Notes: generated from the letters alone by a model not told the origin. 64,000 bases of DNA from Ascarosepion bandense (GCA_037127315.1 JBBBDQ010000752.1:260001-324000), one strand, 5' to 3'; positions 1 to 11,724 are shown, numbered from the stretch's first letter. Translations and numbers: made by a program.

Positions 1-2885
1 CTACTACTACACTAATTACTACTAATACTAGAATAACAACTACTACTACTTCAATTATTACTACTACTAGAATAACAACTACTACTACTTCGATAATTAC
101 TACCACTACCATAATTATTACTACTACAAGAACAACTACTACTACTACTTCAATAATTACTACCACTAAAATAATTACTACTACTACTAGAATAACTACT
201 ACTACTACTTCAATAATTACTACCACTAAAATAATTACTACTACTACAAGAACAACTACTACTACTACTTCAATAATTACTACCACTAAAATAATTACTA
301 CTACTACAAGAACAACTACTACTACTACTTCAATAATTACTACCACTAAAATAATTACTACTACTACTAGAATAACTACTACTACTACTTCAATAATTAC
401 TACTACGACTATAATAACTACTACTACTACTTCAATAATTACTACTACTTCAATAATTACTACTACTAGAATAACTGCTACTACATCAATAATTACTACT
501 ACTACTTCAATAATTACTAGCACTACAATAATTACTACTACTACTAGAATAACAACTAATACTACTTCGATAATTACTACCACTACCATAATTATTACTA
601 CTATTAGAATAACTACTACTACTACTTCAATAATTACTACCACTAAAATAATTACTACTACTACTAGAATAACTACTACTACTTCAATAATTACTACTAC
701 TACTAGAATAACTACTACTACTACTACTTCAATAATTACTACAGTAATTACTACTACGACTAGAAAAACAACTACTACTACTTTAATAATTAGTACTACT
801 ACAATAATTACTACTACTAGAATAACTACTACTAATACTGCAATAATTACTACTACTACAATAATTACTACTACTACTAGAATAACTACTACTACTACTT
901 CAATAATTACTACCACTACACTAATTACTACTACTACTAGAATAACTACTACAACTACTTCAATAATTACTACCACTACACTAATTACTACTACTACTAG
1001 AATAACAACAACTACTACTTCGATAATTACTACCACTACCATAATTATTACTACTAGAACAACTACTACTACTACTTCAATAATTACTACTACTACAGTA
1101 ATTACTACTACTACTAGAACAACAACTACTACTACTTTAATAATTACTACTACTACAATAATTACTTCTACTAGAATAGCTACTACTACTTCAATAATTA
1201 CTACTACTACAATAATTACTACTACTACTAGAATAACTACTACTAATACTGCAATAATTACTACTACTACAATAATTACTACTACTACTAGAATAACTAC
1301 TACTAATACTTCAATAATTACTACCACTACACTAATTACTACTACTACTAGAATAACAACTATTACTACTTCAATAATTACTACTACTACTAGAATAACT
1401 ACTACTACTACTTCAATAATTACTACTACTATAGTAATTACTACTACTACTAGAACAACAACTACTACTACTTCAATAATTACTACTACTACAATAATTA
1501 CTACTACTACTAGAATAACTACTACTAATACTGCAATAATTACTACTACTACAATAATTACTACTACTACTAGAATAATAACTACTACTACTTCAATAAT
1601 TACTACTACTACAATAATTACTACTACTACTAGAATAACTACTACTACTACTTCAATAATTACTACTACTATAGTAATTACTACTACTACTAGAACAACA
1701 ACTACTACTACTTCAATAATTACTACTACTACAATAATTACTACTACTACTAGAATAACTACTACTAATACTTCAATAATTACTACCACTACACTAATTA
1801 CTACTACTACTAGAATAACAACTATTACTACTTCAATAATTACTACTACTACTAGAATAACTACTACTACTACTTCAATAATTACTACTACTATAGTAAT
1901 TACTACTACTACTAGAACAACAACTACTACTACTTCAATAATTACTACTACTACAATAATTACTACTACTACTAGAATAACTACTACTACTACTTCAATA
2001 ATTACTACCACTACACTAATTACTACTACTACTAGAATAATAACTACTACTACTTCAATAATTACTACTACTAGTATAACAACAACTACTACTTCGATAA
2101 TTACTACCACTAAAATAATTACAACTACTACTAGAATAACTACTACTATTAGAATAACTACTACTACTACTTCAATAATTACTACTACTACAGCAATTAC
2201 TACTACTACTAGAACAACAACTACTACTACTTTAATAATTACTACTACTACAATAATTACTTCTACTAGAATAGCTACTACTACTTCAATAATTACTACT
2301 ACTACAATAATTACTACTACTACTAGAATAACTACTACTAATACTGCAATAATTACTACTACTACAATAATTACTACTACTACTAGAATAACTACTACTA
2401 ATACTTCAATAATTACTACCACTACACTAATTACTACTACTACTAGAATAACAACTATTACTACTTCAATAATTACTACTACTACTAGAATAACTACTAC
2501 TACTACTTCAATAATTACTAGCACTACAGTAATTACTACTACTACTAGAACAACAAGTACTACTACTTCAATAATTACTACTACTACAATAATTACTACT
2601 ACTACTAGAATAACTACTACTAATACTGCAATAATTACTACCACTACACTAATTACTACTACTACTAGAATAACTAATACTACTTCAATAATTACTACTG
2701 CTGCAATAATTATTGCTACTACAATTACTACTAGAACTACAATAATTACTACTACTATTAAAATAAATACTACCACTAGAATACCTACTACTACCACTAC
2801 CTCAATGATAATACTACTGCAATAATTACTGCTACTACAATTACTACTACAAATGCAATAATTACTACTACTAGAATAACTATTA
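1..2885. repeat. Degenerate ACT satellite with higher-order periodicity
   Basis: The whole stretch is built from ACT/TAC triplets interrupted by blocks such as TTCAATAATTAC and AGAATAAC. From about 121 to 420 the unit is almost exactly 60 bp. Around 1381-1520 and 1621-1760 a 240-bp (4 x 60) block repeats essentially identically. A block with the private variant TTCTACTAGAATAGC near 1166 recurs about 1095 bp later near 2261. No frame stays open because TAA recurs in the unit. It is a satellite or minisatellite, not a gene; the left edge runs off the window. Confidence 0.95.
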
Positions 2886-2889
2886 CTAC

Positions 2890-3350
2890 AGAAAAAGGGC
2901 AAGAGATGGATGGTTATATCAGTGTGAAGACAGTTGCGAGGGTAGAGTGAGAAAGGAAACGAACAAGATACACGAGGTGATGGGGAAAAGACGAGAGAAT
3001 GATCGGAGTCATGTGGACAAGAGATGGGAATTGACATGCATTTAAATTCTTGGAGATTCTAACCGTAGAAGTGGCGTATGCATTTGATTGATTTAACTGT
3101 AAATGGGTGGGACCTTGTTGCCAGTCTGGTTGCTCGAGTAAATTATTGTGGAGCGGGGATAAATGAGCAGAAGCCGTGAAAATATTTGTAGAATAGACAG
3201 AGGGAAACCACATCCCCTGGTGAGAGAGTGGCTGAAGTCGAGCTGCCAGGTCGGGACCGATCACATTACAGATTCTGTTTTGGACAATTTTGAATCCCAA
3301 ACCGAGATGAATAGCAGAGGCAGTACTAGAAGGAGTGATAACCGTTTGCA
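2890..3350 (-). mobile_element. LINE-A (jockey/CR1-like) 3-prime fragment
   Basis: On the minus strand this encodes the region downstream of a non-LTR reverse transcriptase domain. It has the ICNVI, LAARLQPLSH and FTASAHLSPL-like stretches seen, with frameshifts, in the other LINE-A copies of this window (13306, 20690, 24600, 27100, 31745, 32905). The frame shifts within about 120 codons and the 3-prime tail is cut off where the ACT satellite begins. A dead, 5-prime-truncated copy. Confidence 0.75.
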
Positions 3351-3757
3351 GTTAGTCCATCTTCATAAAAAAATTGTTTTAAGAAAATGATTTTATAAGT
3401 TTAAGACGATAGTAAGAGTAATTGTTTGGTCACTCAATTCCGGATGTTTTTACCATATGTCTATGCATTGTGTTACGTATTTATAAGAACAACAGAAGAC
3501 TGAATTGACTTCATAAAATAGAGCTGTGTATATGGCCAAAAATGACTGTACGCGCTCTGCTTGTTTATTCATAGAAAACCAAGGAAGAGAGAAAATCCCT
3601 TGGGACAAAGAGCTGAAACACATCACGTTCGGTCTCTTGAAACCAGGGACGTTACTCTTGTCTTGTTCAATATTTAACCCATTGAATATTCCTGCCACAT
3701 CTCATCTGGTGCATCTTTATTTAAAATTCTTTATAAAATCAAAAGAAGAATCTGCAA
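3351..3757. other. Unassigned stretch
   Basis: I see no repeat family, RNA gene or conserved protein here. A 99-codon open frame at 3526-3825 runs into the LINE-like homology that starts near 3758, but its first part resembles nothing I recognise. Confidence 0.4.
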
Positions 3758-3905
3758 TGTTATCAGTCTTGACCTGGCAACTCGACTTCAGTCACTTTCC
3801 CACCGCCGTAACGAAGCTTATCTAGGCCGTTTTTATAAATATGTCCATTGTAATAGTTCTGACGAACTTTCCACTTTCTTGGTATTTTGATCTCTCCAGA
3901 CAAAT
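3758..3905 (+). mobile_element. Second jockey/CR1-like LINE fragment, left part
   Basis: The plus frame reads LDLATRLQSLSHRRN, then RFYKYVH and SSDEL after a frame change. This is the same post-reverse-transcriptase block as LINE-A but clearly diverged from it, so probably a related family. The match resumes at 4500-4645 on the other side of a SINE, so one LINE copy was split by the SINE insertion. Confidence 0.6.
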
Positions 3906-4202
3906 TGTACATATGAGGATTAATTAAGAATCCATAGAGACTCTTAGGTATTATGGTAGTTGCACTAAGAATGGTAAGTAAGAATCTGTTATTTTGATGA
4001 AAGGAATATTGGGCTATGTTTGGGTCCGTGTTTGTAGTTAGCTAAGTTTAATTATAAAACAGATGAAGACCAGCCTTCCCCATACCCAACTTTTTGCTCT
4101 CTACCACATTTTTTGTGTTCAAAAAAACAAAAACAAAATATATATATATTGCTTTCCACTTTGATAAATCGATTTACGAATTTAAACGCAGTACTAGATT
4201 AG

Positions 4203-4487
4203 CGGATGTACGTTGTGGTGTAGTGGATACGAGAAATCGGAAAGACGAGTTCAAATTCCAGTTGAATTCCTTGCATTCACGGACGCGCAAATAGAATGGA
4301 AAAGGTATTAATCCGCCTCTTCTCTCCAGTTAAGATTTAAATAACAGGACAGATGGGGTTCTATAGCCTTGGTGGGCAACAAGTCTACCGCAAAAAGTAA
4401 TGGCTGCGGGATAATCTTCTGCCCAGTCAGTCATGTCTCTTTCGCCCAAGCGTTTATCGCGTGTGGCACTTAACTGACTGACTAGAT
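4203..4487 (+). mobile_element. tRNA-derived SINE (family S1)
   Basis: Nearly full-length copy of the commonest SINE in the window. It starts with a tRNA-like head (GTTGTGGTGTAGTGGAT, A-box-like; GAGTTCAAATTCC, B-box-like), then the CTCCAGTTA and GGACAGAT body blocks. It ends with CCCAGTCAGTCATGTCTC and GGCACTTAACTGACTGAC. Pol III transcription is inferred from the box positions. It interrupts a LINE fragment. Confidence 0.9.
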
Positions 4488-4499
4488 TAGCAGAAAGGT

Positions 4500-4645
4500 T
4501 TCGTTATTTTAAAGTCGAAATTGCGATAACTCATCGCAAGTTCTCTTCTTTCACACTTATCGTTTGTGGAACTTTCTCCCGGCTTTTTACATTCCAGTCA
4601 AATTTGGTCTTCAAAGATTTAATTGGAATGTCAGTCATTATCCTC
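4500..4645 (+). mobile_element. Second LINE fragment, right part
   Basis: Frameshifted plus-strand codons give FFHTYRLWNFLPAF and a following LQRFNWNVS block. This is the SFFSRTSRLWNSLP-type C-terminal signature of the jockey/CR1-like LINEs. Together with 3758-3905 it brackets the SINE at 4203-4487. Confidence 0.6.
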
Positions 4646-5325
4646 TATTATAATTCCTATACTTTTACTAACATTTCTCCTTAATAATCTTTAAGTAACT
4701 CTTTGCATCTTTACGATTTTATCGTTCTTGCTTTGGGTGAACAGATTACAAAAAAATAGTATAGGTATTTTTGTAAGACGGGTTTCCAAAACTAAATCAA
4801 TTAGCATTGTTTCAGAAAACCCCTTTTAAAGAAGTTAGACTTTTGAAACCAGAACTTCAGTCAGGAGATAAAATGCAACGATTGAGTCAGGGATTCTCCG
4901 CTCAGTTTCTGAATGTGTAATTATCTTTGTGTCTATGTCTGCGAAAGCGATGTTTCATCTATTAATTAGCCTCACTAATAACCGTATGAGTAGCGACAGA
5001 AGTTTAATAGCATGGCAATCATCCCAGCTGCTGCCAAATGATTATTCTTACTCTTGTTACAAAGACCAAGTGGCGCTGGCGTAGAGGCTAATTCCCTCAG
5101 ATGATCAAGACGAATATAAAGATCGACGGTTCGATATGAGGAATATAAAGACAGTAAACTTTAACAACAAAAGACTTGTAAAATCTACCGTTTCAATATT
5201 ACATTTGCATGTATGAATGGAAAGGCTGGCAATTTTCTGTATGAGAAATATTTCTAAATACATGTGAGATACCTTGAGAAAAACTTTTTATTTCTTATTC
5301 TCCACACTCAGGATGAATTAGATGT
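4646..5325. other. Unassigned AT-rich stretch
   Basis: I see no tandem repeat, RNA gene or recognised protein. Short frames only. Confidence 0.4.
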
Positions 5326-5327
5326 TG

Positions 5328-5636
5328 ACTCAGTCAGTTAAGTGCCATACGTGATACTCGCTTGGGCGATCATGTCTCGAAAGAGACATGACTGACTGGG
5401 CAAAAGATTATCCCGCAGTAGGTTGCCATTGCTTTCTGCGGTAGACTGGTTGCCGACCAAAGCTATAGAACCCAATCTGTCCTGTTATTTAACCCATAAC
5501 TGGAAGGAATAGACGGATTAATACCTTACCCAAGGGTATTTGCGCGTAAGTGAATGCAATGAATTAAGCTGGAATTCGAACTCGGCTTCCTGATTTCTCG
5601 TTCCGAGCCGATATCCAATGCACTACAACGCATATC
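5328..5636 (-). mobile_element. tRNA-derived SINE (family S1)
   Basis: Full-length S1 copy read on the minus strand. The tail is at 5328-5400 (CAGTCAGTTAAGTGCCATAC, then a hairpin-forming GTCTCGAAAGAGAC). The tRNA-like head is at the right end, ending CACTACAACGCATATCC. It carries a handful of substitutions relative to the other copies. Confidence 0.9.
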
Positions 5637-6050
5637 CTTGTTGACTAAAGATCCTAATTGATTTGTTTTCTACGGGTTATCAACCCCTTATAGATTGCTA
5701 ACATTTAACCCATAGGTGGGAGAAAAAGTGGAGGTTTTATAGCTTTCTCACGGTTCGTCATTTTCTAAAATACCGTAGGTGATACACTCATGGGCGAATA
5801 GTCCAAAATCAGAGCGGTCCACTGAACCAGTCCCAGTTTTGTGTTGGTTAAAATTTTTGTGTAGTGAACAAAACAAGAACTAGATTTAAAATTCAAATGC
5901 TAAGCTCTGACTCATTGATTTTGTTCAAAATTTAAAAAAGACTCGAATTTACAGTCTTGCTTAGAACACACCCAAAAGTGAATCATAAACAAAACTTGTG
6001 AAATTTCACAAAATTAGGAAACATCTAAAAAAAAAAATCAAATAATTTTC
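5637..6050. other. Decayed SINE-like remnant and unassigned sequence
   Basis: 5655-5740 contains TTTTCTACGGGTTATCAACC and TTAACCCATAGGTGG. These recur in the unit array at 56.5-57.7 kb and in the 3-prime part of the 5S-tRNA SINE, so this is a decayed fragment of that family. The rest is AT-rich with no recognisable element. Confidence 0.45.
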
Positions 6051-6054
6051 AATT

Positions 6055-6320
6055 ATCAGAAACAAATTCTTTTATGGATCTTTTCGCGAGCCAACGCGAA
6101 GTTTGTTCGTTGTCCAATGGAAAGGTCAGAATCACATCCGGGAACAAATTCCCAAATGACTTTTTTGAGCCCCACAAACAAAATAAAAGACGGGCCAAGT
6201 TCGTCTCTCGCGAGAGAAAAGGAGGACACCTACTAACACGTACCTTGATAAACGTCAAGCGATCGTATTTATTCCCTCTCTTTTTCTCTCTCACCTCATT
6301 TCTCTTTATCATCCACCCGT
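6055..6320. repeat. Dispersed repeat, inverted partner of 27945-28185
   Basis: The reverse complement matches 27945-28185 in several blocks: CGCTTGACGT, CTCGTATTTTCTC-like, CCATTGGACGA and GGCTCGCGAAAAG. CCAAT-like and GC-rich blocks suggest a promoter-like or LTR-like segment, but no terminal signature was seen. The overlapping frames on both strands are not conserved as protein. Confidence 0.55.
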
Positions 6321-6407
6321 CAACCTCTTTTTATACTTGATAACCGAACGGAACTCTTTAAGACTGAGCGATTACTTCAAAGACATTCCTACCCAACGAT
6401 AACGCTC

Positions 6408-6441
6408 ATACATACATACATACATACATACATACATACAC
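6408..6441. repeat. (CATA)n microsatellite
   Basis: Eight or so CATA units followed by CACACACA. Confidence 0.95.
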
Positions 6442-6805
6442 ACACAAGTTACTATTACGACCTCTTAATACCCTTAACTTCCGTTTCTCATTGAACATTT
6501 AACTTCTACCAATTCATGTTATTCTATTCTAATAAATTTTTATTTAAACATGCAAAAGGTAGACTTTTATTTTTCCACAAATCCACCTTCTGATAATTTC
6601 GAAGATAATTCTGATAAACCCTATGTTTGTGAATTAGCCTTGTACCAGACATGACTGACCGTCCCGACAGCTACAGTGGTGACCTCTCCTGCTGCATTGG
6701 ACAACCCTGACGTCTAAAAAGGACACGCAATGGAAGAACCACTCCCACAATTGTGATATCCGACTCTTCCTCCCATATATGAACAATGCACGATAGAATA
6801 ACGAA
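6442..6805. other. Unassigned stretch
   Basis: I see nothing recognisable on either strand; short frames only. Confidence 0.4.
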
Positions 6806-6807
6806 CA

Positions 6808-6905
6808 AAGAAATCGATGAACCGAGCTCGATTTCCAGTCGAGTTCATTGTATACACTTACGTGATAATACAATTGGGAAAGGTATGAATACACCTCTCT
6901 CTCTA
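6808..6905 (+). mobile_element. SINE S1 fragment
   Basis: A truncated copy with ATCGATGAACCGAGCTCGA, CAGTCGAGTTCATTGTAT and GGGAAAGGTATGAATACACC. It covers the B-box side of the head and the first part of the body, then stops. Confidence 0.7.
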
Positions 6906-7230
6906 TGAAAAAAAAACTTTGAATTTAAACAAGTTACACCATCAAGGGAGTAGGCAGTTTGAATTCAGAGTTGAATCAGGTTTTTAAAAGTTAAAAGGTT
7001 AATTGAAAAACAAACTCACCTAGCATTCTGTCCCAAATAAAGAACAGAAAAGAAAACTATAAAAAAAACTCTTTGTGTAGGTAAATAAGGAAAGAGAGAA
7101 AAAAAGGACTAAACTTCAGTTGCAAGAAAACAAAATGCATGGTTGTGAGCCCAATGTGTGAATTCCAAATCAGAGAGATTAAAATTAAACAAGTGAAAAA
7201 TTTAAACAACTTGGAGCTGTTTTAAGAGAG
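6906..7230. other. Unassigned AT-rich stretch
   Basis: A-rich sequence with no identified element. It leads into the RTE-like fragment at 7232. Confidence 0.4.
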
Positions 7231-7231
7231 A

Positions 7232-7400
7232 ACAGAAAGCGTGACACTGAAATCCAAAGGCGTATTGTTTAAGTCAAAGAAGTATTTAAAATGCTAAGCA
7301 GTGTGCTAAGAAACAGGAAAATTTCCCTAGAAATAAGGAAAAGCTTACTAAACTGCTATGTGATAACTGTACTCTTACATGGCAATAAGTGCTGAAGAGA
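7232..7400 (+). mobile_element. RTE-like endonuclease/RT element, C-terminal fragment
   Basis: The plus frame reads RDTEIQRRIV, then VLRNRKISLEIRKSLLNCY and VLLHG, with one stop. This is the region just downstream of the reverse transcriptase domain in the metazoan RTE-like family often annotated as craniofacial-development-protein-2-like. The same block occurs on the minus strand at 54146-54930. Only about 55 codons survive. Confidence 0.7.
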
Positions 7401-7870
7401 CTTAAAGACAACGGAAAGTCAACGGGAAGTCAATGGAGGTACCTTTAAAAAAAGAGACCAAAAAAGGGACCTACTCTAAAAGGAAAGGCTCTGCCAGTCC
7501 ACTTGAGATATTTCTCCCCAAATCCGGTGAATGCTTAGTTTTTCCTTGGAATTTATATGGGGAGGGAGAAGACGGAGCTTTCGAAAGGGAAGAGAAGGTG
7601 ACGTTTTCTTACCTGGCAGCTGTTTTGTTTCGGCTTTTGCATGCGAAACAGTCGACGATTAGGTCTTGGCTCTTACTAGGACCTCCTCCATCCTAACCAA
7701 ATTTCTTTTCCTTCTTAGCTACTTTTTCGTCTTCATGTTCTTCCTCCCGTCCTCTTTTTCAGCGTGGAGGATCGAGGTGGAGGCATTTCCTCCACCTCCA
7801 TAAAAAAGTCCAGCTGTGGCATATCTAGTGTCTGTTGTTGTTGTTGTTGTTGTTGTTCTACCTGTTGTGG
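7401..7870. other. Unassigned stretch with short (TTG)n
   Basis: Contains CTCC-rich sequence and about nine TTG units at 7832-7857. Open frames here (for example 7433-7696) have no recognisable similarity. Confidence 0.4.
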
Positions 7871-7871
7871 C

Positions 7872-8190
7872 TCAGTAAGTCAGTTAAATGCCATACGTGA
7901 TAGACGCTTTGGGCGATCATGTCTCGAAAGAGACATGGCTGACTGGGCAGAAGATTATCCCACAGGAGGTTGCCATTGCTTTCTGCGGTAGACTGGTTGC
8001 CTGCTAAGGCTATAGAACCCAAGCTGTCCTGTTATTTAACCCATAACTGGAAGGAAGAAACGGATTAATACCTTGCCCAAGGGTGTTTGCGCGTAAGTGA
8101 ATGCAATGAATTCAACTGAAATTTCAACTTGGCTCCTCGATTTCTCGTTCCGAGCCGATATCCATTGCACCACAACGCACATGCCAGCGC
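7872..8190 (-). mobile_element. tRNA-derived SINE (family S1)
   Basis: Full-length S1 on the minus strand, from the CAGTTAAATGCCATACGTGA tail to the tRNA-like head ending CACCACAACGCACAT. Head boxes are intact (TTCGTTCCGAGCCGATATCC on the plus strand). Immediately right of it lies the 140-bp repeat shared with 13930-14076. Confidence 0.9.
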
Positions 8191-8194
8191 AAAT

Positions 8195-8335
8195 GCTATT
8201 TTAATTACAATTTAATTACAATTTTCAATATCTGATTTTCGTACCTAAATATTTATCAGTTTCTATTAATGTTAACTCAAAGTTCAAAGTTTGAAGTGCC
8301 TGCATGTAAAATATTACAAATAAAGATTTAATGTG
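8195..8335. repeat. 140-bp repeat, inverted copy of 13930-14076
   Basis: The blocks CAGCGCAAATG, AATTACAATTTAATTACAA, TTTCGGTACGAAAATCAGGT-like and CACTTCAAACTTTG-like occur here and, reverse-complemented, at 13930-14076. In both places the segment abuts the tRNA head of a SINE S1. The two loci are therefore copies of one larger unit containing the SINE. Confidence 0.7.
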
Positions 8336-8785
8336 TAGCTGAAGGGAGAAGAGACGGATTGTATTAATAATTAGTAATTAGTGGGGGGTCTGTTCATTAA
8401 TTTACAACAATAGAAAACTGATCCCCCACTTTATGTCATTAGAAGCTTTACTTATGTTTCCAACTTTTATCTTCATTCAGTCAGTTAAATGCCATACGTG
8501 ATACACGCTTTGGGCCATTATGTCTCGAAAGCGACATGACTGATTGGACAGAAGGTTATCCCGCAGTAGGTTGCCGTTGCTTTCTCCGGTAGATGGGTTG
8601 CCAGCCAAAGCTATAGAACCAAATCTGTCCTTTTGTTTAACCCATAACTGGTGGGAATAGACGGATTAATACCTTTCTTAGGGATATTTGTGCGTAAGTG
8701 AATGCGAGGAATTCAACTGGAATTTGAACTCGGTTCCTCGATTTGTCATTCCGAGTTGATATTCATTGCACCACACCGCACATTC
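8336..8785 (-). mobile_element. SINE S1 with conserved linker module
   Basis: 8340-8475 is a linker containing GACGGATTGTATTAATAATT and CCCCCACTTTATG. It recurs at about 34840-34975, 38775-38925 and (inverted) 47160-47320, each time next to an S1 tail. 8476-8785 is a full S1 copy on the minus strand ending CACCACACCGCACATT. The left S1 half of the dimer seen elsewhere is missing here. Confidence 0.85.
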
Positions 8786-9290
8786 TGCACCACGCTTAGT
8801 TTGCTGTGAATACTACTGCAATTGCTGCTCTTAATATTATTGTCGCTGTTGCACTGATCGCTGCTACACTTATCGCTGCTGCACTTATCGCTGCTGCTCT
8901 TTCCACTTCTGCACTTTTTCTTTCGGCTGCTGCCTTTGTTGGTTTGCTATCTTCCTCGGCGATGTATCCTTTTTTGGTAGTACATCCTGATGTGGAGGAT
9001 GAGTAACCCTTCCTCAGGGCCTCCGTCCACTCACTGGAGCTACTGGATGCTTGGCCGGTCTTTTCTACCCCCACTGCTGGGTTCTTTTCGGGTGCGTCTT
9101 AGATAAGTGCCCCGTGGCACGACAGGGTCAGCAGTGGGATGAAGACTTTCCACAATGACCAAAATATTTCGGCCCCGGCAAGATAATGTGTAACATTCTT
9201 GCGGATCATTGTTATTTGTAAGACGTAATCCCACGTCGCAATGCCGTTTTACTAGCTGCAGCTGGGACCTCCCCAACTTTCCAACCTCAG
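8786..9290 (-). mobile_element. Possible LINE ORF1 (gag-like) remnant
   Basis: The minus strand carries a Ser/Lys/Ala-rich stretch with repeated SAAAISAAA-like codons (8796-9074). Upstream, across frames, cysteines and histidines are spaced like degraded CCHC knuckles (LSCRGRN..., and in the next frame YFGHCGKSS and CRATGHLSKTHP). A Tx1/L1-like ORF1 is the best guess because Tx1-like RT sequence is present at 59-61 kb. No knuckle is intact in a single frame, so this stays tentative. Confidence 0.35.
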
Positions 9291-10150
9291 TCGGTATCTT
9301 TGATATTTATGGGCATCCTATGTAGCTTAAACCTAGTTCACCGGATGCCCATTTATTCTGTTTATAAGCGTAATGGTTTGGTCGTTAGTAAGCAACCTGC
9401 CAACTTCTTAACTTTGTCCTCATTAGACAGCAGAATGTCTCACACGATATTGATCCTCTTAGCGAGGTTGTATCTGGAGGTTGTTGAGAGCCTTCTCCAT
9501 GATGTCTCTGCTCACAATTAAGAGCCGTCTTGTTTTCACGGCGGTTGGAAGCAGGGATATTGTCCTGAACGTAACTGGTCTAGTGCCTCCGGGATTGTCA
9601 AAAATTCATTTTCCATGGTGTAGGACGCATATTTTCCTGAAGAGTCATGTAGTCCTTAAGGCTCTTTTTCTTTGATGCATTTGAGACTAATGCCCAAACT
9701 GGAGTAAGTTCCAAAGGTGACTGCTGTTAGGGAGACTATGCCCTAGCGGAGGCGTTCCCATACCAGCACACACGCGCACGCATACACACACACACACGCA
9801 CACAAATGACAAAATAACAATTCAGTAAGAGACAATACTAGGACAAAAATATGACGTTTGCTTTGTTTTAACCAAAAGAAGACTTTTAAATGACATTAAA
9901 TAAAATTTAGATTTAAACGTTCATAATTTATACTCTGTTGGCCATTGAAAGATTGTCTTGATGGAGAAGAGGAAAATGGCGTACAGTCACAATTACTCAA
10001 ACATTATCAAGGCAAATGTTAATTACAGGACGCTCATAAATATTCATTAGATTAACTTGATAAATATTCATGAACATCTCACTTAAAAAGTTTGCATTTT
10101 TTTTTTTTGTTTATAGACACTTCGTGCAAAATAAAATCATTTTATTTGCC
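9291..10150. other. Unassigned; (CA)n at 9765-9803
   Basis: 9300-9680 might continue the ORF1-like remnant on the minus strand, but I see no motif. A short CA repeat lies near 9770-9803 and a T-run near 10099. Confidence 0.35.
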
Positions 10151-10152
10151 TT

Positions 10153-10190
10153 GATAAAGTCGATCAAAGGACGAAACGCATCAGTAAAGA
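10153..10190 (+). ncRNA. Degenerate hammerhead-like motif
   Basis: A TTGATAA core-like block is followed by AGTC, a loop, GGAC and then GAAAC. This is the hammerhead layout with a short stem II (GTC/GAC). The core has G8 changed to A, so it should be inactive. A TA-rich tail (TTTTATATATACACACATAT) follows about 55 nt downstream, as at the better copies. Confidence 0.35.
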
Positions 10191-10461
10191 AGACTTAATA
10201 TAGTTTTCCTCTTGTCTCTTTTTATATATACACACATATATGTCCCTGACTATGTCCCTCTACTTTGGTATTGAGCGCTTTAGTGTTAGGGTTTTTTTTT
10301 CTTTCTCACGAGTGCTTGACTTTTTGTTCATGTACTTCGTTTGTTTCTTTTTTTGCTTCCCCTTTTTTTCCCTCCGAGTTTGTTCTCGGTGGGTTATACA
10401 CGACGATTTAAATTATAGCTTGATTAATACTAGTTTTACTATTGGTATTGTTGTTGCTATA

Positions 10462-10462
<1 letters not shown>

Positions 10463-10492
<30 letters not shown>
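10463..10492. repeat. (ATT)n microsatellite
   Basis: About ten ATT units. It lies on the 3-prime side of the hammerhead-bearing element read on the minus strand. Confidence 0.95.
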
Positions 10493-10495
<3 letters not shown>

Positions 10496-10990
10496 TTAGC
10501 GTATCGAGGCAACAGATAATTTAATATACACAGGTAAATATAAGAGACAATGAATGTCTATTATGTTTAATCATAAGCCGTTCTAAAGATCGTATTTTGG
10601 CTTTAATTTCAGGTGAAAATAAAGACAAAAATTCTCCAACATTTGGATTATTTTTTATTAAGTTGGTTCTAAGCTTTCGGCTCACATCAGCCATCTTCAG
10701 AGAGGTTACAAGGACGTTAACATAAAAACATTCACCATCAGCGACGATTTTATCTTGTGTTGACATAAAACTTTGCTAAGCAACGATAACAGTTACCAAA
10801 AATAGCAAACGCAGTTCGTAAATTTGTAATGCAAATTTCAGATATTGGAGTCCATCTACATTAAATTCAAACAACACACACTTTATAAAATCACATTTAA
10901 ATCTGGTCATAACACATTACGTTGCATTTAAATATCTGGTTCTGTTATCATTTCGAACTCTCACGCGGTGTGACGTCATAGAACAGCATT
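10493..10990 (-). mobile_element. Hammerhead-bearing element HH-1, copy A
   Basis: Homologous to 36735-37200 over most of its length. It shares CAATGAATGTCTATTATG, GGTGAAAATAAAGACAAAAA, TTGTGTTGACATAAA and CAAACGCAGTTCGTAAAT. Both copies contain a short minus frame (MSTQ..., VNVLVTSLKMADVSRKLR here) that is weakly conserved. The final segment, 10833-10984, is in the opposite orientation to the equivalent segment of copy B. A hammerhead core sits at 10665-10706. Confidence 0.7.
10665..10706 (-). ncRNA. Hammerhead-like ribozyme motif (HH-1)
   Basis: On the minus strand: CTGAAGA (fits the CUGANGA consensus), then stem II GGCT / AGCC with loop GATGTG, then GAAA. The palindrome AGCT follows as a minimal stem III. 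A short TCT/AGA pairing could close stem I. Very short stem III is a known feature of PLE and retrozyme hammerheads, which may act as dimers. Activity is untested. Confidence 0.55.
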
Positions 10991-11321
10991 ATATATTAGA
11001 AAATTTCAATGTTTAAATCCGTTGAATAGCCATTTCTACGAGGACTTCCTCGTCTCTTCAGCAACGGTGGAAACGAAAAAAATTTATTTAATCAAATTCA
11101 AATGACAAAAGATTTTATACCGGTAGAAGTAAAAACAAATTCCATGAAAATAAATATAAATAAGAAATAAAATGGGGTGGGATTAATATTTTTTTAATTT
11201 AAAGAAGTAAACAGGGAAGCAGGCAAATAATTATGTCTCATATTAGAAGACATCCCCTCTCTCTTATCTGAGTTGAGAGTTTAAAAGTTTGAAATTTAGT
11301 TTGGAATTTAGGGTGAACAAA
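10991..11321. other. Unassigned AT-rich stretch
   Basis: I see no recognisable element. Confidence 0.4.
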
Positions 11322-11400
11322 AGGAAAAAGAGAAAAAGAAAAAGAAAAAGAAAAAGAGAAAAGAGAAAAGAAAAAAGGAAAAGAAAAAAGGAAAAAAGTG
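11322..11400. repeat. (AAAAAG)n purine tract
   Basis: About 80 bp of nearly pure A/G with AAAAAG units. The minus-strand frame of Phe/Ser repeats is a translation artefact. Confidence 0.9.
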
Positions 11401-11652
11401 AGGAAGGGGTGGTTGACTGAAAAGTAAGCTAAGAAAAAAAAATCCCATAGAAACAAAAGAAAACTGCTACCATCAGTGTTGAAAAAAACATTGAAAAATT
11501 TACGAAAGAGATTTTAGTTTAAATAATAATGACTGGGACAAATTTTATAGAAAAAATTGTGGGCTGTCAATTTTGATCAATTTTAATATTAATGAAATTA
11601 ATATTAATTAGGATCGGGTTTTTGAGATTTACCTACCTGCTTATCCTTTTGG
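11401..11652. other. Unassigned AT-rich stretch
   Basis: Nothing recognised. Confidence 0.4.

Positions 11653-11721
<69 letters not shown>
11653..11721. repeat. (TA)n microsatellite
   Basis: About 34 uninterrupted TA units. Confidence 0.97.

Positions 11722-11724
<3 letters not shown>

Noticed and set aside
3526..3825. 99-codon frame as a host gene
   Set aside because: Its C-terminal third runs into LINE-like homology and the rest is unrecognised.
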